NCBI GenBank assembly: GCA_017307865.1
Contig: JAFKGE010000052.1
Coordinates: 1 to 32,800 of the forward strand
Direction of reading: 5' to 3'
DNA length: 32,800 nt
Source of the DNA: Burkholderiales bacterium
Lineage (GTDB): Bacteria; Pseudomonadota; Gammaproteobacteria; Burkholderiales; Burkholderiaceae_C
Shown here: piece after piece, positions 11,753 through 23,516 of the stretch
How positions within the stretch are numbered: position 1 is the first letter of the stretch
Layout: every line of letters starts with the position of its first letter
The notes under the pieces: generated by a model
Database searches by the model: none
What the model saw: the letters and a program-made list of their open reading frames with translations, nothing else
What the model was told of the DNA's origin: nothing
Program-made: the position numbers and the translations under genes

Positions 11753-12454
11753 ATGATCAACATTCGCACCTCCAACGAACGCGGCCTGGCCGACCACGGC
11801 TGGCTGAAGTCGCGCCACAGCTTTTCGTTTGCCGACTACTACGACCCCGCCCACATGGGCTGGGGCAACCTGCGCGTCATCAACGAAGACCGTATCGCGC
11901 CCGGCACCGGCTTCGGCACGCACGGCCACCGCGACATGGAAATCATCAGCTACGTGCTGGAAGGCGAGCTGGCGCACCAGGACAGCATGGGCAACGTGGT
12001 CGGCATTCCGCCCGGCGACGTGCAGCGCATGAGCGCCGGCCGCGGCGTGATGCACAGCGAGTTCAATCATGCCCAGGGCGAGACCACGCACTTTCTGCAG
12101 ATCTGGATCGAGCCCAAGGTGCGCGGCATCGCGCCCAGCTACGAGCAAAAAAGCGTGGCGGCCGCGGACAAGCGCGGGCGCCTGCGCCTGATCGCGGCCG
12201 ACCAGCCCGACGCCGGCGCCGTGACGATCCACGCCGACGCCCGCGTGTACGCCGGCCTCATCGACGGCGCCGAATCGGCGCAACTGGCCATCGACCCAGC
12301 GCGCAAGGCCTACGTGCACGTGGTGCGCGGCGCCGTGCACGTCAACGGCCGGCCGTTGTCCGCCGGCGACGCGGCGCTGCTGGCCGACGAGCCCTTCATC
12401 ACGCTCGACCACGGCCAGGACGCCGAGGTGCTGGTGTTCGACCTGGCGGCCTGA
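11753..12454 (+). CDS. Pirin family protein (YhhW-like)
   Basis: A 233-residue bicupin. The N-terminal cupin has the metal-binding set: GTHGHRDMEIISYVLEGELAHQD supplies HGH and Glu, and RMSAGRGVMHSEFNHAQGE supplies His. Pirins of this type (YhhW) can have quercetinase activity, though their true role is often unclear. A strong ribosome site AAAGGAG at 11740-11746 sits 6 nt before the ATG at 11753 and decides against the TTG at 11747. Divergent from lysR, followed by a repeat copy and doxX, likely one transcript. Iron is the usual metal, an inference from the family. Confidence 0.92.
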   Translation: MINIRTSNERGLADHGWLKSRHSFSFADYYDPAHMGWGNLRVINEDRIAPGTGFGTHGHRDMEIISYVLEGELAHQDSMGNVVGIPPGDVQRMSAGRGVMHSEFNHAQGETTHFLQIWIEPKVRGIAPSYEQKSVAAADKRGRLRLIAADQPDAGAVTIHADARVYAGLIDGAESAQLAIDPARKAYVHVVRGAVHVNGRPLSAGDAALLADEPFITLDHGQDAEVLVFDLAA

Positions 12455-12455
12455 A

Positions 12456-12515
12456 TTTATAGAAAACAAGGCCGCAGCCAGCGCCAATCAAGCGCAGGCA
12501 GCTATCGAATAGATA
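12456..12515 (-). repeat. Dispersed palindromic repeat, copy E (pirin-doxX gap)
   Basis: On the minus strand it reads ATTCGATAGCTGCCTGCGCT, then TGATTGGCGCTGGCTGCGGC, then CTTGTTTTCTATAAA. The GATAGCTGCCTGCGCTTGAT start is nearly identical to copies C and I, and the inner GCGC...GCGC pair is kept. It starts one base after the pirin stop codon. Confidence 0.8.
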
Positions 12516-12553
12516 GTAAACCCTCCCTCACCCCAACCCAAGGAAAGCACCCC

Positions 12554-12985
12554 ATGAACGCTCTGCAAAACCCCCTCGCCCTGCTGGGCCGCCTGCTGAT
12601 CGCCGTCCTGTTCATCCCCGCCGGCATCGGCAAGATCACCGGCTTTGCCGGCACCGTGGGCTACATCGCGTCCAAGGGCGTGCCGCTGCCCGAGGTGGCC
12701 GCGGTGATCGCCATCCTGGTCGAGGTCGGCGCGGCAGCCGCCCTGCTGATCGGCTTCAAGGCGCGCTGGGCGGCGCTGGCGCTGGCGCTGTTCACGCTGG
12801 CCGCCGCCGTGATCTTCCACAACTACTGGGCGCTGCCCGAGGCCCAGCAGATGATGCAGCAGCTGATGTTCACCAAGAACCTGGGCATCGTCGGCGGCCT
12901 GCTGGCCTTCGCGGCCTTCGGCGCCGGGGCGATCGGCCTGGACGCGCGGCGCGACGCGGTGCCGGTGCGCGCGGCGACGGCCTGA
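12554..12985 (+). CDS. DoxX family membrane protein
   Basis: A 143-residue integral membrane protein with about four helices: residues ~10-28, 48-68, 72-92 and 108-128. The N-terminal pattern ALLGRLLIAVLFIPAGIGKI is characteristic of the DoxX family, and the length is usual. DoxX proteins are linked to redox and thiol stress functions but the biochemical role is not established. It follows the pirin gene after 99 bp (including a repeat copy) and precedes a strong terminator at 13001. Confidence 0.88.
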   Translation: MNALQNPLALLGRLLIAVLFIPAGIGKITGFAGTVGYIASKGVPLPEVAAVIAILVEVGAAAALLIGFKARWAALALALFTLAAAVIFHNYWALPEAQQMMQQLMFTKNLGIVGGLLAFAAFGAGAIGLDARRDAVPVRAATA

Positions 12986-13000
12986 CGCGGGCCCCTTGCC

Positions 13001-13036
13001 CAGCAAAAAGCCCCGGCATGCCGGGGCTTTTTGCTG
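13001..13036. terminator. Bidirectional rho-independent terminator
   Basis: CAGCAAAAAGCCCCGGCATG followed by CCGGGGCTTTTTGCTG is a perfect 36-bp palindrome. The G/C-rich stem CCCCGG/CCGGGG is flanked by A-run and T-run on both strands, so it can end transcription of doxX (plus) and of the Roadblock operon (minus). Confidence 0.9.
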
Positions 13037-13060
13037 GATTGAAACACCGCGATGCGCCAA

Positions 13061-13420
13061 TCAGAAGTTCAGTTCCTTGTCCACGTCCAGCAGCTTGCGG
13101 CGGGCCATGGCCAGGTTGCCGCGCTGCTTGTCCATCACCAGGTAGGCGAACACGCCGTCCTTGCGCGCCGACGGGCGGATGAGGTGGTATTGCTTGCCCA
13201 GGGTGATCAGGATGTCCTCGATCACGTCGTTCAGGCCCAGCGCGCGCATGGTCTTGGCCTTGGCGCGCACGACCTCGGTGTTGCCGGCGGCGGCCACTTC
13301 CAGGTCGACGCCGCTGCCGATGGAGCCCAGCATCATGCCGGAGGCCGAGTCGACCACTGCGGCGCACATCGCGCCGTCGAGGGTCATGAGTTCGTCCAGA
13401 GATTGTTTGATGTTTGCCAT
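13061..13420 (-). CDS. Roadblock/LC7-type protein (last gene of operon)
   Basis: A 119-residue protein. The fold pattern fits a Roadblock/LC7 domain: an N-terminal helix (NIKQSLDELMTLDGAMCAAVVDS), the central strand SGMMLGSIGSGVDLEVAAAGNTEVVRAKAKTMRA (cut here for length) and a C-terminal strand with FAYLVMDKQRGNLAMARRKL. These small domains bind MglA-like GTPases as dimers, often as GAPs. It is separated from the previous gene by 114 bp and ends 24 bp before a bidirectional terminator. Function in this organism is not known; the domain call is from pattern, not from a search. Confidence 0.75.
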   Translation of the reverse strand: MANIKQSLDELMTLDGAMCAAVVDSASGMMLGSIGSGVDLEVAAAGNTEVVRAKAKTMRALGLNDVIEDILITLGKQYHLIRPSARKDGVFAYLVMDKQRGNLAMARRKLLDVDKELNF

Positions 13421-13534
13421 GGTGATTTCCAGTCAGGGGTTGAATTGAATTCGGCGTGATGAAAAGGCTAGAGCCGGCAGCGCGCCACGCGCGACAACGC
13501 GTCGCTCGGCAGGAAAAATCGGGTCAGGACGGCA

Positions 13535-13903
13535 TCACAGCTGCTTGACCAGTTGCGCCAGCTCCCGGGTCTGGGCGTTCCACTGGGTCCAGTCGATGGC
13601 GGATTTGTGATCTCCCGTCAGCGCCACCAGCAGCATGCCGGCGCCACAGGGCAGCAGGGTGAGTCGGCCCTGCGCATGCACCATGATCGAGACGCGCAAC
13701 TCGCCCAGGTTCTTGAACTGAACGGCCAGGCGGCCATACAGCCGCCAATAGTCGCTGGCGGCCTCGGCCAAGGCTTGCACGCCGTCGATCTGGCCGGCGT
13801 GGTGCCACACCATGCCGGCGTCGACCTCGACCAGGGCGCAGCCATTGATGCCCGGCAGTTGGGCCATGGCGTCGAGCTTGTCGCGCAGGGCTTGCTGCTT
13901 CAT
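13535..13903 (-). CDS. Small Roadblock-like protein
   Basis: A 122-residue protein. Features resemble the Roadblock fold: an N-terminal helix (LRDKLDAMAQLPGINGCALV), a strand-rich middle (VDAGMVWHHAG, LGELRVSIMVHAQGRLTLLP), then CGAGMLLVALTGDH. The call rests mostly on context: it overlaps the preceding Roadblock gene by 4 bp (ATGA, 13900-13903), and is on the same strand as the GTPase. If it is not Roadblock, it is an unknown small cytoplasmic protein. The start MKQQALRDKLD is used because of the overlap. Confidence 0.65.
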   Translation of the reverse strand: MKQQALRDKLDAMAQLPGINGCALVEVDAGMVWHHAGQIDGVQALAEAASDYWRLYGRLAVQFKNLGELRVSIMVHAQGRLTLLPCGAGMLLVALTGDHKSAIDWTQWNAQTRELAQLVKQL

Positions 13904-14292
13904 GCTTCTTCCAGGGTTTTGGCCAGGCTGGCCAGGCGGTAGTTGACCTGCGCCAGAATGGCGCCGCCCTTGGCAATGGCGATGATCACCAGGGCGTCGT
14001 CCCGGCGATGGACGCTGAAGACGATGGCGAAGCCGTCGTCCGTGTCGATGGTGACGCTCTTGTTGCGGCCCAGGCTGGCTTCTTGCGACACCACCTGGCT
14101 GATGGCAGAGATCGAGCTGGCCATGGCGGCCACGCGGGCCGCGTTGCCGGTGCGCATGGCGGAGGCGACGTCGAAGCCGTCGACGGTGGCCACCACCACG
14201 GCGCTCAGGCCGTCGACGTCGTCGAGGGCGCTTTGGGCTTCGCGTTTGGCCAGGTTCTTGACGACCGGCGCGAGCTTGGGTTTTTGGGACAT
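13900..14292 (-). CDS. Roadblock/LC7 protein next to GTPase (MglB-like)
   Basis: A 130-residue protein with a canonical Roadblock pattern: DVDGLSAVVVATVDGFDVAS, then AARVAAMASSISAISQVVSQ as the dimer helix, then VFSVHRRDDALVIIAIAKGG. It begins 7 bp after the GTPase stop and overlaps the next gene by 4 bp. Roadblock proteins next to MglA-type GTPases usually regulate their nucleotide cycle. That role is inferred from neighbours, since no direct evidence exists here. Confidence 0.85.
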   Translation of the reverse strand: MSQKPKLAPVVKNLAKREAQSALDDVDGLSAVVVATVDGFDVASAMRTGNAARVAAMASSISAISQVVSQEASLGRNKSVTIDTDDGFAIVFSVHRRDDALVIIAIAKGGAILAQVNYRLASLAKTLEEA

Positions 14293-14299
14293 ATCTTTT

Positions 14300-14836
14300 T
14301 TACTCTCCGAGCAGGCCGGCTTCGAGTTGCGCCAGCAGGATGTCGATCAGCATCAGGACGTCGCCCTTCTTGCGCACGTCGACGTCGAGCACCGGCAGCA
14401 CGCGCTGGTGGCGTGTCAATTCGTCGATGTAGTCGTCCATGCTGGGCGAAGGGTGGGTCTGCAGGCGACCGATGCCGATCACGCAGGGCATGAGGTCCAG
14501 GTCGTCGGCAAAGCCTTCGAGGTACACGCGCAGGTCGGCCAGCGGGTCGGCGCGCGAGTTGTCGGTGAGGAGGATCATGCCCAGCGCGTTCTTCGCCAAA
14601 ATCTTCCACATGAAGTCGAAGCGCGACTGGCCGGGCGTGCCGAACATGCGGATGCGGTCGCCGCTGTCGAGCGTGAACTCGCCAAAGTCCAGGCCCACGG
14701 TGGTGCGCGCCTTGGCGTGCGATGCGTCGTTGTTGGTCACGTCGGTGATCACCGGCGGTGTTTCACTGACGGCGCCAATCGCGGTGGTCTTGCCGGCGCC
14801 CATGGTGCCGGTAAACAAAAGCTTGTATTCGTTCAT
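14300..14836 (-). CDS. MglA-like small GTPase
   Basis: A 178-residue P-loop protein. G1 is GTMGAGKT at residues 10-17, the switch-I-like TTVGLDFG is at 45-52, and G3 is GTPGQ at 66-70 (Asp-less, as in MglA and CvnD). The expected NKxD/TKxD of G4 is absent; the equivalent region reads VIGIGRLQTHPS (near 119-130). This makes nucleotide specificity uncertain. It is preceded by a probable HTH protein (24 bp gap) and followed by Roadblock genes (7 bp gap), the typical context of MglA/CvnD systems. No histidine kinase or motility genes are nearby. Confidence 0.85.
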   Translation of the reverse strand: MNEYKLLFTGTMGAGKTTAIGAVSETPPVITDVTNNDASHAKARTTVGLDFGEFTLDSGDRIRMFGTPGQSRFDFMWKILAKNALGMILLTDNSRADPLADLRVYLEGFADDLDLMPCVIGIGRLQTHPSPSMDDYIDELTRHQRVLPVLDVDVRKKGDVLMLIDILLAQLEAGLLGE

Positions 14837-14860
14837 GGTGTTTCGGTGCCCCCGGTGGGA

Positions 14861-15559
14861 TCAAAGGCCCAGTCGGCGGCGAATGCCGGCGATGAGGCCG
14901 CGGCCGAACTTCGGTTCGGGTGCCGGGGCACTTGCAGGGGCGCTGGCGGCCGGCTCGGGCGTGCGCTGGTCCACCAGGCCGGCGTTGCGCAGCAGGCTCA
15001 CGAAGGTCTGACAGTCGCTGGGGCTTTGCCGGCTGAGCGTGGCCAGTTCGGTCACGCTCAGGGCGCGCCGCGACAGCATGGTGGCCATGCGGATGCGGTT
15101 GGCATCGCCACGCAGCGTAATGGTCGGCGGCCAGCGGCGCAGCTTGAAGCGCGTGAGGTCGGCCGCGGTGCCTTCGGCGGCGAGCGCGGTTTCGTCGGCC
15201 GGGCGGTCGGTTGCGGCCGACTCAGGGACGACCGGCTCGGCGGGGCGGGCGCCGAGCAGATCCCGCTCCACAACCTCGAGCCACTTTTGCAGACGCTCGG
15301 CACGGATCGGGCGCTGCAGCGTGTTAGGCGCGTCCGCGTCGTGCATGCGGGTCAGGCGCAGCACGGCCCGGGCCATGGCGCCGGCGTCAAGCTTCTGACC
15401 CGGTTCGGCGGTGCCGTCGGCCAGCAGGGCGTCGTACGGCGGTGCGGTGACAAAGGTCCAGTGGGCTGGGCTGCCCTGCTGGAACAAGCGCAACAGCGTC
15501 TGCACCAGCACCACTTCTCCCGGGGGCAATTCATAGGCCCCCAACCTCAAAGTCGTCAT
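14861..15559 (-). CDS. Hypothetical protein with probable C-terminal winged helix
   Basis: A 232-residue protein with no confident family. Residues of about 155-198 (NRIRMATMLSRRALSVTELA, then TLSRQSPSDCQTFVSLLRNA) look like a winged helix-turn-helix; residues 1-105 form a helix-rich domain, and a proline/alanine linker runs from ~105 to 135. The end 217-232 is basic (KFGRGLIAGIRRRLGL). It is the first gene of a five-gene operon with a GTPase and Roadblock proteins. In actinobacterial conservons the analogous place is held by CvnC (DUF742), which also contains a winged helix, so the two could be functional counterparts. The ATG at 15559 was chosen over one further upstream, with only a weak ribosome site (GGGAGC). 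Confidence 0.6.
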   Translation of the reverse strand: MTTLRLGAYELPPGEVVLVQTLLRLFQQGSPAHWTFVTAPPYDALLADGTAEPGQKLDAGAMARAVLRLTRMHDADAPNTLQRPIRAERLQKWLEVVERDLLGARPAEPVVPESAATDRPADETALAAEGTAADLTRFKLRRWPPTITLRGDANRIRMATMLSRRALSVTELATLSRQSPSDCQTFVSLLRNAGLVDQRTPEPAASAPASAPAPEPKFGRGLIAGIRRRLGL

Positions 15560-15886
15560 GATTTTCGCTTGCTCCCGATCCGTGTGGCCGGACATGCCGG
15601 GGTTCACAGGACTCGCAGAGTGATCGTCAATTCTTGTTGCACGGACTCGATGCGTCGCGACTACCGCATCGAACTTCAATGTTGCCGATCGTAATTCGCG
15701 GTTAAGCCGTTTGGATCAATTGCATGGCCAGGGAGGCCCAGCAATCCGAGGAAAGTGTTGAATATTTCTCAATGCTGATGTATGGATGTAATGGCGTGGA
15801 GCGGACTTGGCAGGGCCGTGGGCGCGGCGCGTGGCCGATGCACGGGGCGCGCCGGTGCCTAGGGCGACTTGCCCGACAATCGGGCG
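15560..15886. other. Divergent intergenic region between Roadblock operon and dnaE
   Basis: 327 bp without a supported gene. It is less G+C-rich than the flanking genes (for example GGATCAATTGCATGG near 15713 and TTGAATATTTCTCAATGCTG near 15759). A possible dnaE promoter is TTGAAT at 15759-15764 and TATGGA at 15782-15787 (17-bp spacer). A short hairpin precedes the dnaE start codon. Nothing else is recognisable. Confidence 0.6.
15871..15885. promoter_or_regulatory. Hairpin at the dnaE start codon
   Basis: GCCCGA-CAA-TCGGGC forms a 6-bp stem with a 3-nt loop, one base before the ATG at 15887. It would occupy the ribosome-binding position and no other Shine-Dalgarno is seen, so it may limit or control initiation. 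The alternative start TTG at 15869 would place the hairpin inside the gene. Confidence 0.35.
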
Positions 15887-19417
<3,531 letters not shown>

Positions 19418-19436
19418 GGGCCGCTTGCGCGCCTCT

Positions 19437-19559
19437 CGTCATTGCGAGCGAAATCAGCCGTCAGCCGCGAGCGTAGCGTGGCGGGAAGCAATCCAGTTGG
19501 GCGCCACCATGACGCGCCGCCGCTGGATCGTCACGTCGCTGCGCTCCTCGCGATGACGG
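19437..19559. repeat. Palindromic MITE-like repeat (CGTCATTGCGAG family)
   Basis: Left arm at 19437-19496 (CGTCATTGCGAGCG ... GCGTAGCGTGGCGG ... GCAATCCAG) and right arm at 19522-19559 (CTGGATCGTCACGTCGCTGC, then GCTCCTCGCGATGACG) are imperfect inverted copies. The sequence CGTCATTGCGAG...CAATCCAG is one widely seen as a dispersed inverted repeat in bacterial genomes. The left arm carries an extra block (AAATCAGCCGTCAGCC) absent from the right arm. It lies between the convergent dnaE and tolA. Confidence 0.7.
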
Positions 19560-19579
19560 CGGGGGCGCCGCTCCCCGTT

Positions 19580-19638
19580 CATTAGAAAAATCGGCTGACA
19601 GCCGGCACGCAGCAAGCGCGATAAGCTATAAAAAACGA
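19580..19638 (-). repeat. Dispersed palindromic repeat, copy F (downstream of tolA)
   Basis: On the minus strand: TTTTTTATAGCTTATCGCGC, then TTGCTGCGTGCCGGCTGTCA, then GCCGATTTTTCTAATG. It has the ATAGCT start, GCGCTTGCTGC core and the GCCGATTTTT tail. It sits 5 bp beyond the tolA stop codon. Confidence 0.75.
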
Positions 19639-19643
19639 AGCAA

Positions 19644-20753
19644 TCAGCCGTGCAGCTTGAACACGATTTCCAGCGGGTTCCAGTAGCGGCCGTTGTCCGA
19701 GGGCAGTTTCTCGGTGCGGTCCAGCGCGCGCAGCACGGCGTCGTCCCAGGACTTGACGCCGCTGGACTTCTTGATGCGGCGGTTGATGATGAGGCCCGTG
19801 GGGCCGGTCTGCACCTCGACGATGGCCACCGGGTTGCCGGGCACGTCATCCGAGAACACGATGTTGGGGCGCACGGCGGCGCGCACCTTGGCAGCGTAGC
19901 CGGCCGAGGGGCCGGCGTCCTGCGCCGCGGTGCCGCCGGGCGTGCGGCCGGCGCCGGTGCTGGCGCTGTCGCCCGCGCCGGCCAGGCGGGCCAGGCGGTC
20001 CAGCTCGGCCTTGCGGCGGGCGTCGGCGGCCTTGGCGTCGCGCGCGGCCTCGGCCTTTTTCTCGGCGGCATCGCGCGCCGCCTGGGCCTTTTCCTGCGCC
20101 TTTTTCTCGGCGGCGGCTTGGGCGGCAGCCTGCTTGCGCTGCGCGTCCTCGGCGGCCTTTTTCTCGGCCGCCTGCTGGGCGGCCTTGGCCGCGGCCTGCT
20201 GCTCGGCTTCGTGGCGCTTTTGCTCGGCCAGCTTCTGGGCCTCGGCAGCCTTTTTCTCCTGCTCGGCCTTTTTCTGCGCCGCTTCCTTGCGCTCGCGCTC
20301 CTGCTCCAGCTTGGCCAGGCGCTCTTTCTCGGCGGCCTGGCGCTGCTGCTCGGCCCGCGCCTGCGCGCGCCGGGTTTCTTCGTCTTTCTTCTTTTGCTCC
20401 AGCGCGATCTCGGCGTCGCGCGCGGCCTGGTCGACGACCGGCGGCGGGGGCGGCTTGGGCGCGGCCACGGGTTCGGGCGGCGGGGGCGGCGGTGGCGGCG
20501 GGACCGGGGTGGGCACCGGCTCGGGCCGGGGCGGCGGCGTGACGGCCGGGCGCGGCGCGGGCGCGGCCTGCTGCACGGCGGCGGCCCACAGTTCGGCGTC
20601 GACCGCTTCGTCGTTGGCGGTCTTCCAGCGCAGGCCCCAGGTCAGGGCCAGGATCAGCAGCACGTGCGCCAGGATGGCCAGTCCCAGCGCGCGCCCCAGC
20701 CCGCGCGGCGGCGGCGGGTCGAACTCGGAGCGCTGGGCCAGGGTCTCGGTCAT
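19644..20753 (-). CDS. tolA: Cell envelope protein TolA
   Basis: A 369-residue inner-membrane-anchored protein of the Tol-Pal system that spans the periplasm to keep the outer membrane stable and constricting. Seen: an N-terminal transmembrane helix (residues ~23-42, GLAILAHVLLILALTWGL), a proline-rich stretch (PPPRPEPVPTPVPPPPPPPP), a long alanine/lysine/glutamate coiled coil (~110-255), and a C-terminal domain (TAAQDAGPSAGYAAKVRAAV, PNIVFSDDVPGNPVAIVEVQ) with the TonB/TolA fold. The start overlaps the tolR stop by 4 bp (ATGA). The genes tolB and pal, which usually follow, are absent. Confidence 0.95.
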   Translation of the reverse strand: MTETLAQRSEFDPPPPRGLGRALGLAILAHVLLILALTWGLRWKTANDEAVDAELWAAAVQQAAPAPRPAVTPPPRPEPVPTPVPPPPPPPPPEPVAAPKPPPPPVVDQAARDAEIALEQKKKDEETRRAQARAEQQRQAAEKERLAKLEQERERKEAAQKKAEQEKKAAEAQKLAEQKRHEAEQQAAAKAAQQAAEKKAAEDAQRKQAAAQAAAEKKAQEKAQAARDAAEKKAEAARDAKAADARRKAELDRLARLAGAGDSASTGAGRTPGGTAAQDAGPSAGYAAKVRAAVRPNIVFSDDVPGNPVAIVEVQTGPTGLIINRRIKKSSGVKSWDDAVLRALDRTEKLPSDNGRYWNPLEIVFKLHG

Positions 20754-21160
20754 TTCACGGACAGGCCCACGCGCTGCACGCCGGCTTCGCGCAGCTTGCG
20801 CATCATGGTGACGACCTGCTGGTAGCGCAGGTCGCGGTCGGCGGCCAGCATCACGGGCAGCTCGGGGTTGCTAGCCAGGGCTTCCTTGATGCGGACGATG
20901 GCCTCGGTTTCGGTGAGATCGCGCGCGCTCACCTCGCCGCCCAGCGACAGCTGGCCGTCCTCGTTCATCATCAGGTCGATGCGCTTGTCGGGCGCCTTTT
21001 GCGACTTGCCCGCGCTGGGCACGTTGATGGCCCCCGGCGTGATGACGGTGGCGGTGACCATGAAGATGATCAACAGCACCAGCATCACGTCGATGAAGGG
21101 CACCATGTTGATCTCGTTGATGGTGCGGCGGCCGCGGCCGCGGGAAGCGGTGGCGGGCAT
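20750..21160 (-). CDS. tolR: Protein TolR
   Basis: A 136-residue ExbD/TolR-family protein. One N-terminal transmembrane helix contains the proton-path Asp in MVPFIDVMLVLLIIFMVTA, followed by a periplasmic domain (AGKSQKAPDKRIDLMMNEDG, PVMLAADRDLRYQQVVTMMR). It works with TolQ to harness the proton motive force for TolA. It starts one base after the tolQ stop and overlaps tolA by ATGA. A basic N-terminus (ASRGRGRRTINEIN) faces the cytoplasm. Confidence 0.96.
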   Translation of the reverse strand: MPATASRGRGRRTINEINMVPFIDVMLVLLIIFMVTATVITPGAINVPSAGKSQKAPDKRIDLMMNEDGQLSLGGEVSARDLTETEAIVRIKEALASNPELPVMLAADRDLRYQQVVTMMRKLREAGVQRVGLSVK

Positions 21161-21161
21161 G

Positions 21162-21871
21162 TCAGTAACCGGTGGCAGATTCGCCGGCAGCGGGCGCCGG
21201 ATGCACGCCCAGGTTGCGCTGCAGGATGTTGGAGAACTCCTCGATGAAGGTCTCCATCTTGATGGCCAGGCGGTCGATCTCGCGCGCGAAGCGGTTGTAG
21301 GCGATGACGGCCGGGATGGCGGCGAACAGGCCCAGCGCGGTGGCCACCAGCGCCTCGGCGATGCCGGGCGCCACGGTGGCCAGCGTCACCTGCTGCAGCC
21401 CGGCCAGGCCGGTGAAGGCGTGCATGATGCCCCAGATGGTGCCGAACAGGCCCACGTAGGGGCTGACCGAGCCGACCGAGGCGAGGAAGGACAGGTGCAC
21501 CTCGGCGGCGTCCATCTCGCGCTGAAAGCTGGCGCGCATGGCGCGGCGCGCGCCGTCCAGCAGGGTGCCGGGGTCGTGGATGCGGCGCTCGCGCAGCTTT
21601 TGATATTCGCGCATGCCGCTGGCGAAGATGCGCTCCATCGGGCCGGCGCTCTTGGCGTTTTGCGCGGCGGCGGCAAACAGCTCGTTCAGGCTGGTGCCCG
21701 ACCAGAAGCTGCGCTCGAAGCCGTCGTTGAGCACGCGGATGTCCTTGAGCGCGCGCAGCTTGCGAAAGATGGCCGCCCAGCTGGTGACCGACACGGCCAG
21801 CAGCAGCAGCATCACCAGCTGCACGACGAAGCTGGCGTTGATGACCAGCTGGACGATGGAAAGATCCTGGT

Positions 21872-21875
<4 letters not shown>
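21162..21875 (-). CDS. tolQ: Protein TolQ
   Basis: A 237-residue MotA/TolQ/ExbB proton channel protein. Three transmembrane helices are visible: QLVINASFVVQLVMLLLLAV near the N-terminus, and two in the C-terminal half (LASVGSVSPYVGLFGTIWGI and ALVATALGLFAAIPAVIAYN) where family-conserved Thr and Pro-rich segments sit. It forms the stator with TolR. Its start overlaps the ybgC stop by 4 bp (ATGA). Length is normal. Confidence 0.97.
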
Positions 21876-22288
<413 letters not shown>

Positions 22289-22298
22289 CGGCGCCGCC

Positions 22299-23516
22299 TC
22301 AGGCCAGGACCGCCCGGAGCCGCTCGATGGCGGTGTGCAGCTGGGCCATCGAGTTGGCGGTGGAAAAGCGGATGTAGCGCGCCGTGTCGGCATGGCCGAA
22401 GTCGCGCCCCGGCGTGACGGCCAGGTGCGCGCGCTTCATCAGCTCGAAGGCGAATTCCCAGCTGCCCGGTGTTTGCATCTCGCTATTGTATTCGGAGCGA
22501 CCGGCAAACAGCTTGTCACAGGCGGCGCTGCAGTCGGCCCAAGCGTAGAAGGCGCCGTCGGGCGTCACCGGCACCGTCAGGCCCAGGGCGTTCAGCTGCG
22601 GCACGAACCAGTCGCGCCGGGCCTTGAACTCGGCGCGGCGGCGCTCGTACTCGGCCAGGCTGGCGGGCTCGAAGCAGGCCAGCGCCGCGTACTGCGACAC
22701 GCTGCTGGCGCAGATGAACAGGTGCTGGGCGATCTGCTCGATCACCGGCACCAGGGCATCGGGCACCACCAGCCAGCCCAGGCGCCAGCCGGTCATGTTG
22801 AAGTACTTGCTGAAGCTGTTGATGCTGATGATGTCGTTATCGAGCGCCAGCGCGCTGTGGCTGTAGGCGTCGTCGAAGGACAAGCCCAGGTAGATTTCGT
22901 CGACCAGGGTGATGCCGCCGCGCTCGGTCACCACGGCCTGGATGCGCGCCAGCTCGTCGGGGTGGATCGAGGTGCCCGTGGGGTTGGAGGGCGAGGCCAG
23001 CATCACGCCGCGCGTGTGCGCGCCCCAGGCCTCGGCCACCTTGCCGGCGCTGAGCTGAAAGCGCTCGGCGGCGGTGGACGGGATCATCACCGCCCTGCCT
23101 TCGGCCATGCTGACGAACTGCCGGTTGCACGGGTAGCTGGGGTCGGGCATCAGGATTTCGTCGCCGGCGTCGATCAGCGCCAGGCAGGCCAGGTGCAGTG
23201 CGGCCGAGGCGCCGGCGGTGACGATGATGCGGCGCGCCGGCACCTGCACGCCGAAGCGCTGCGCGTACCAGGCGCTGATGCGCTCGCGCAGCTCGGGCAG
23301 GCCCATCGATTGGGTGTATTGCGTGCGGCCTTCGCGGATGGCGCGCTCGGCCGCTTCTTGCACGAGGGGCGGCGCGGTGAAGTCGGGCTCGCCCACGTTC
23401 ATGTAGACCATGGGGTTGTCGCTGCCGGCGGCTTCGCGCGCGATGGCGCCGGCCGTCTTGGCCATCTCCATCACGTAGAAGGGCTGGACGCGCTGGGCGC
23501 GGGCGGAAACTCTCAT
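22299..23516 (-). CDS. Pyridoxal-phosphate-dependent aminotransferase (class I/II)
   Basis: A 405-residue fold-type I aminotransferase. Seen: [20 protein letters not shown] near residue 38, [13 protein letters not shown], the loop [25 protein letters not shown], and the PLP-lysine [19 protein letters not shown]. The arrangement is that of AspAT-like transaminases, but the substrate cannot be told from the sequence. The start ATG at 23516 overlaps the nusB stop by 4 bp (ATGA), which decides it over a longer ORF. The neighbouring genes (nusB, ybgC) do not indicate a pathway. Confidence 0.9.
   Translation of the reverse strand: MRVSARAQRVQPFYVMEMAKTAGAIAREAAGSDNPMVYMNVGEPDFTAPPLVQEAAERAIREGRTQYTQSMGLPELRERISAWYAQRFGVQVPARRIIVTAGASAALHLACLALIDAGDEILMPDPSYPCNRQFVSMAEGRAVMIPSTAAERFQLSAGKVAEAWGAHTRGVMLASPSNPTGTSIHPDELARIQAVVTERGGITLVDEIYLGLSFDDAYSHSALALDNDIISINSFSKYFNMTGWRLGWLVVPDALVPVIEQIAQHLFICASSVSQYAALACFEPASLAEYERRRAEFKARRDWFVPQLNALGLTVPVTPDGAFYAWADCSAACDKLFAGRSEYNSEMQTPGSWEFAFELMKRAHLAVTPGRDFGHADTARYIRFSTANSMAQLHTAIERLRAVLA

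Noticed and set aside
22481-22510. Repeat copy in the aminotransferase gene
   Set aside because: The segment CTATTGTATTCGG has no AGCTGC or GCGCTTG block and the residues look ordinary.
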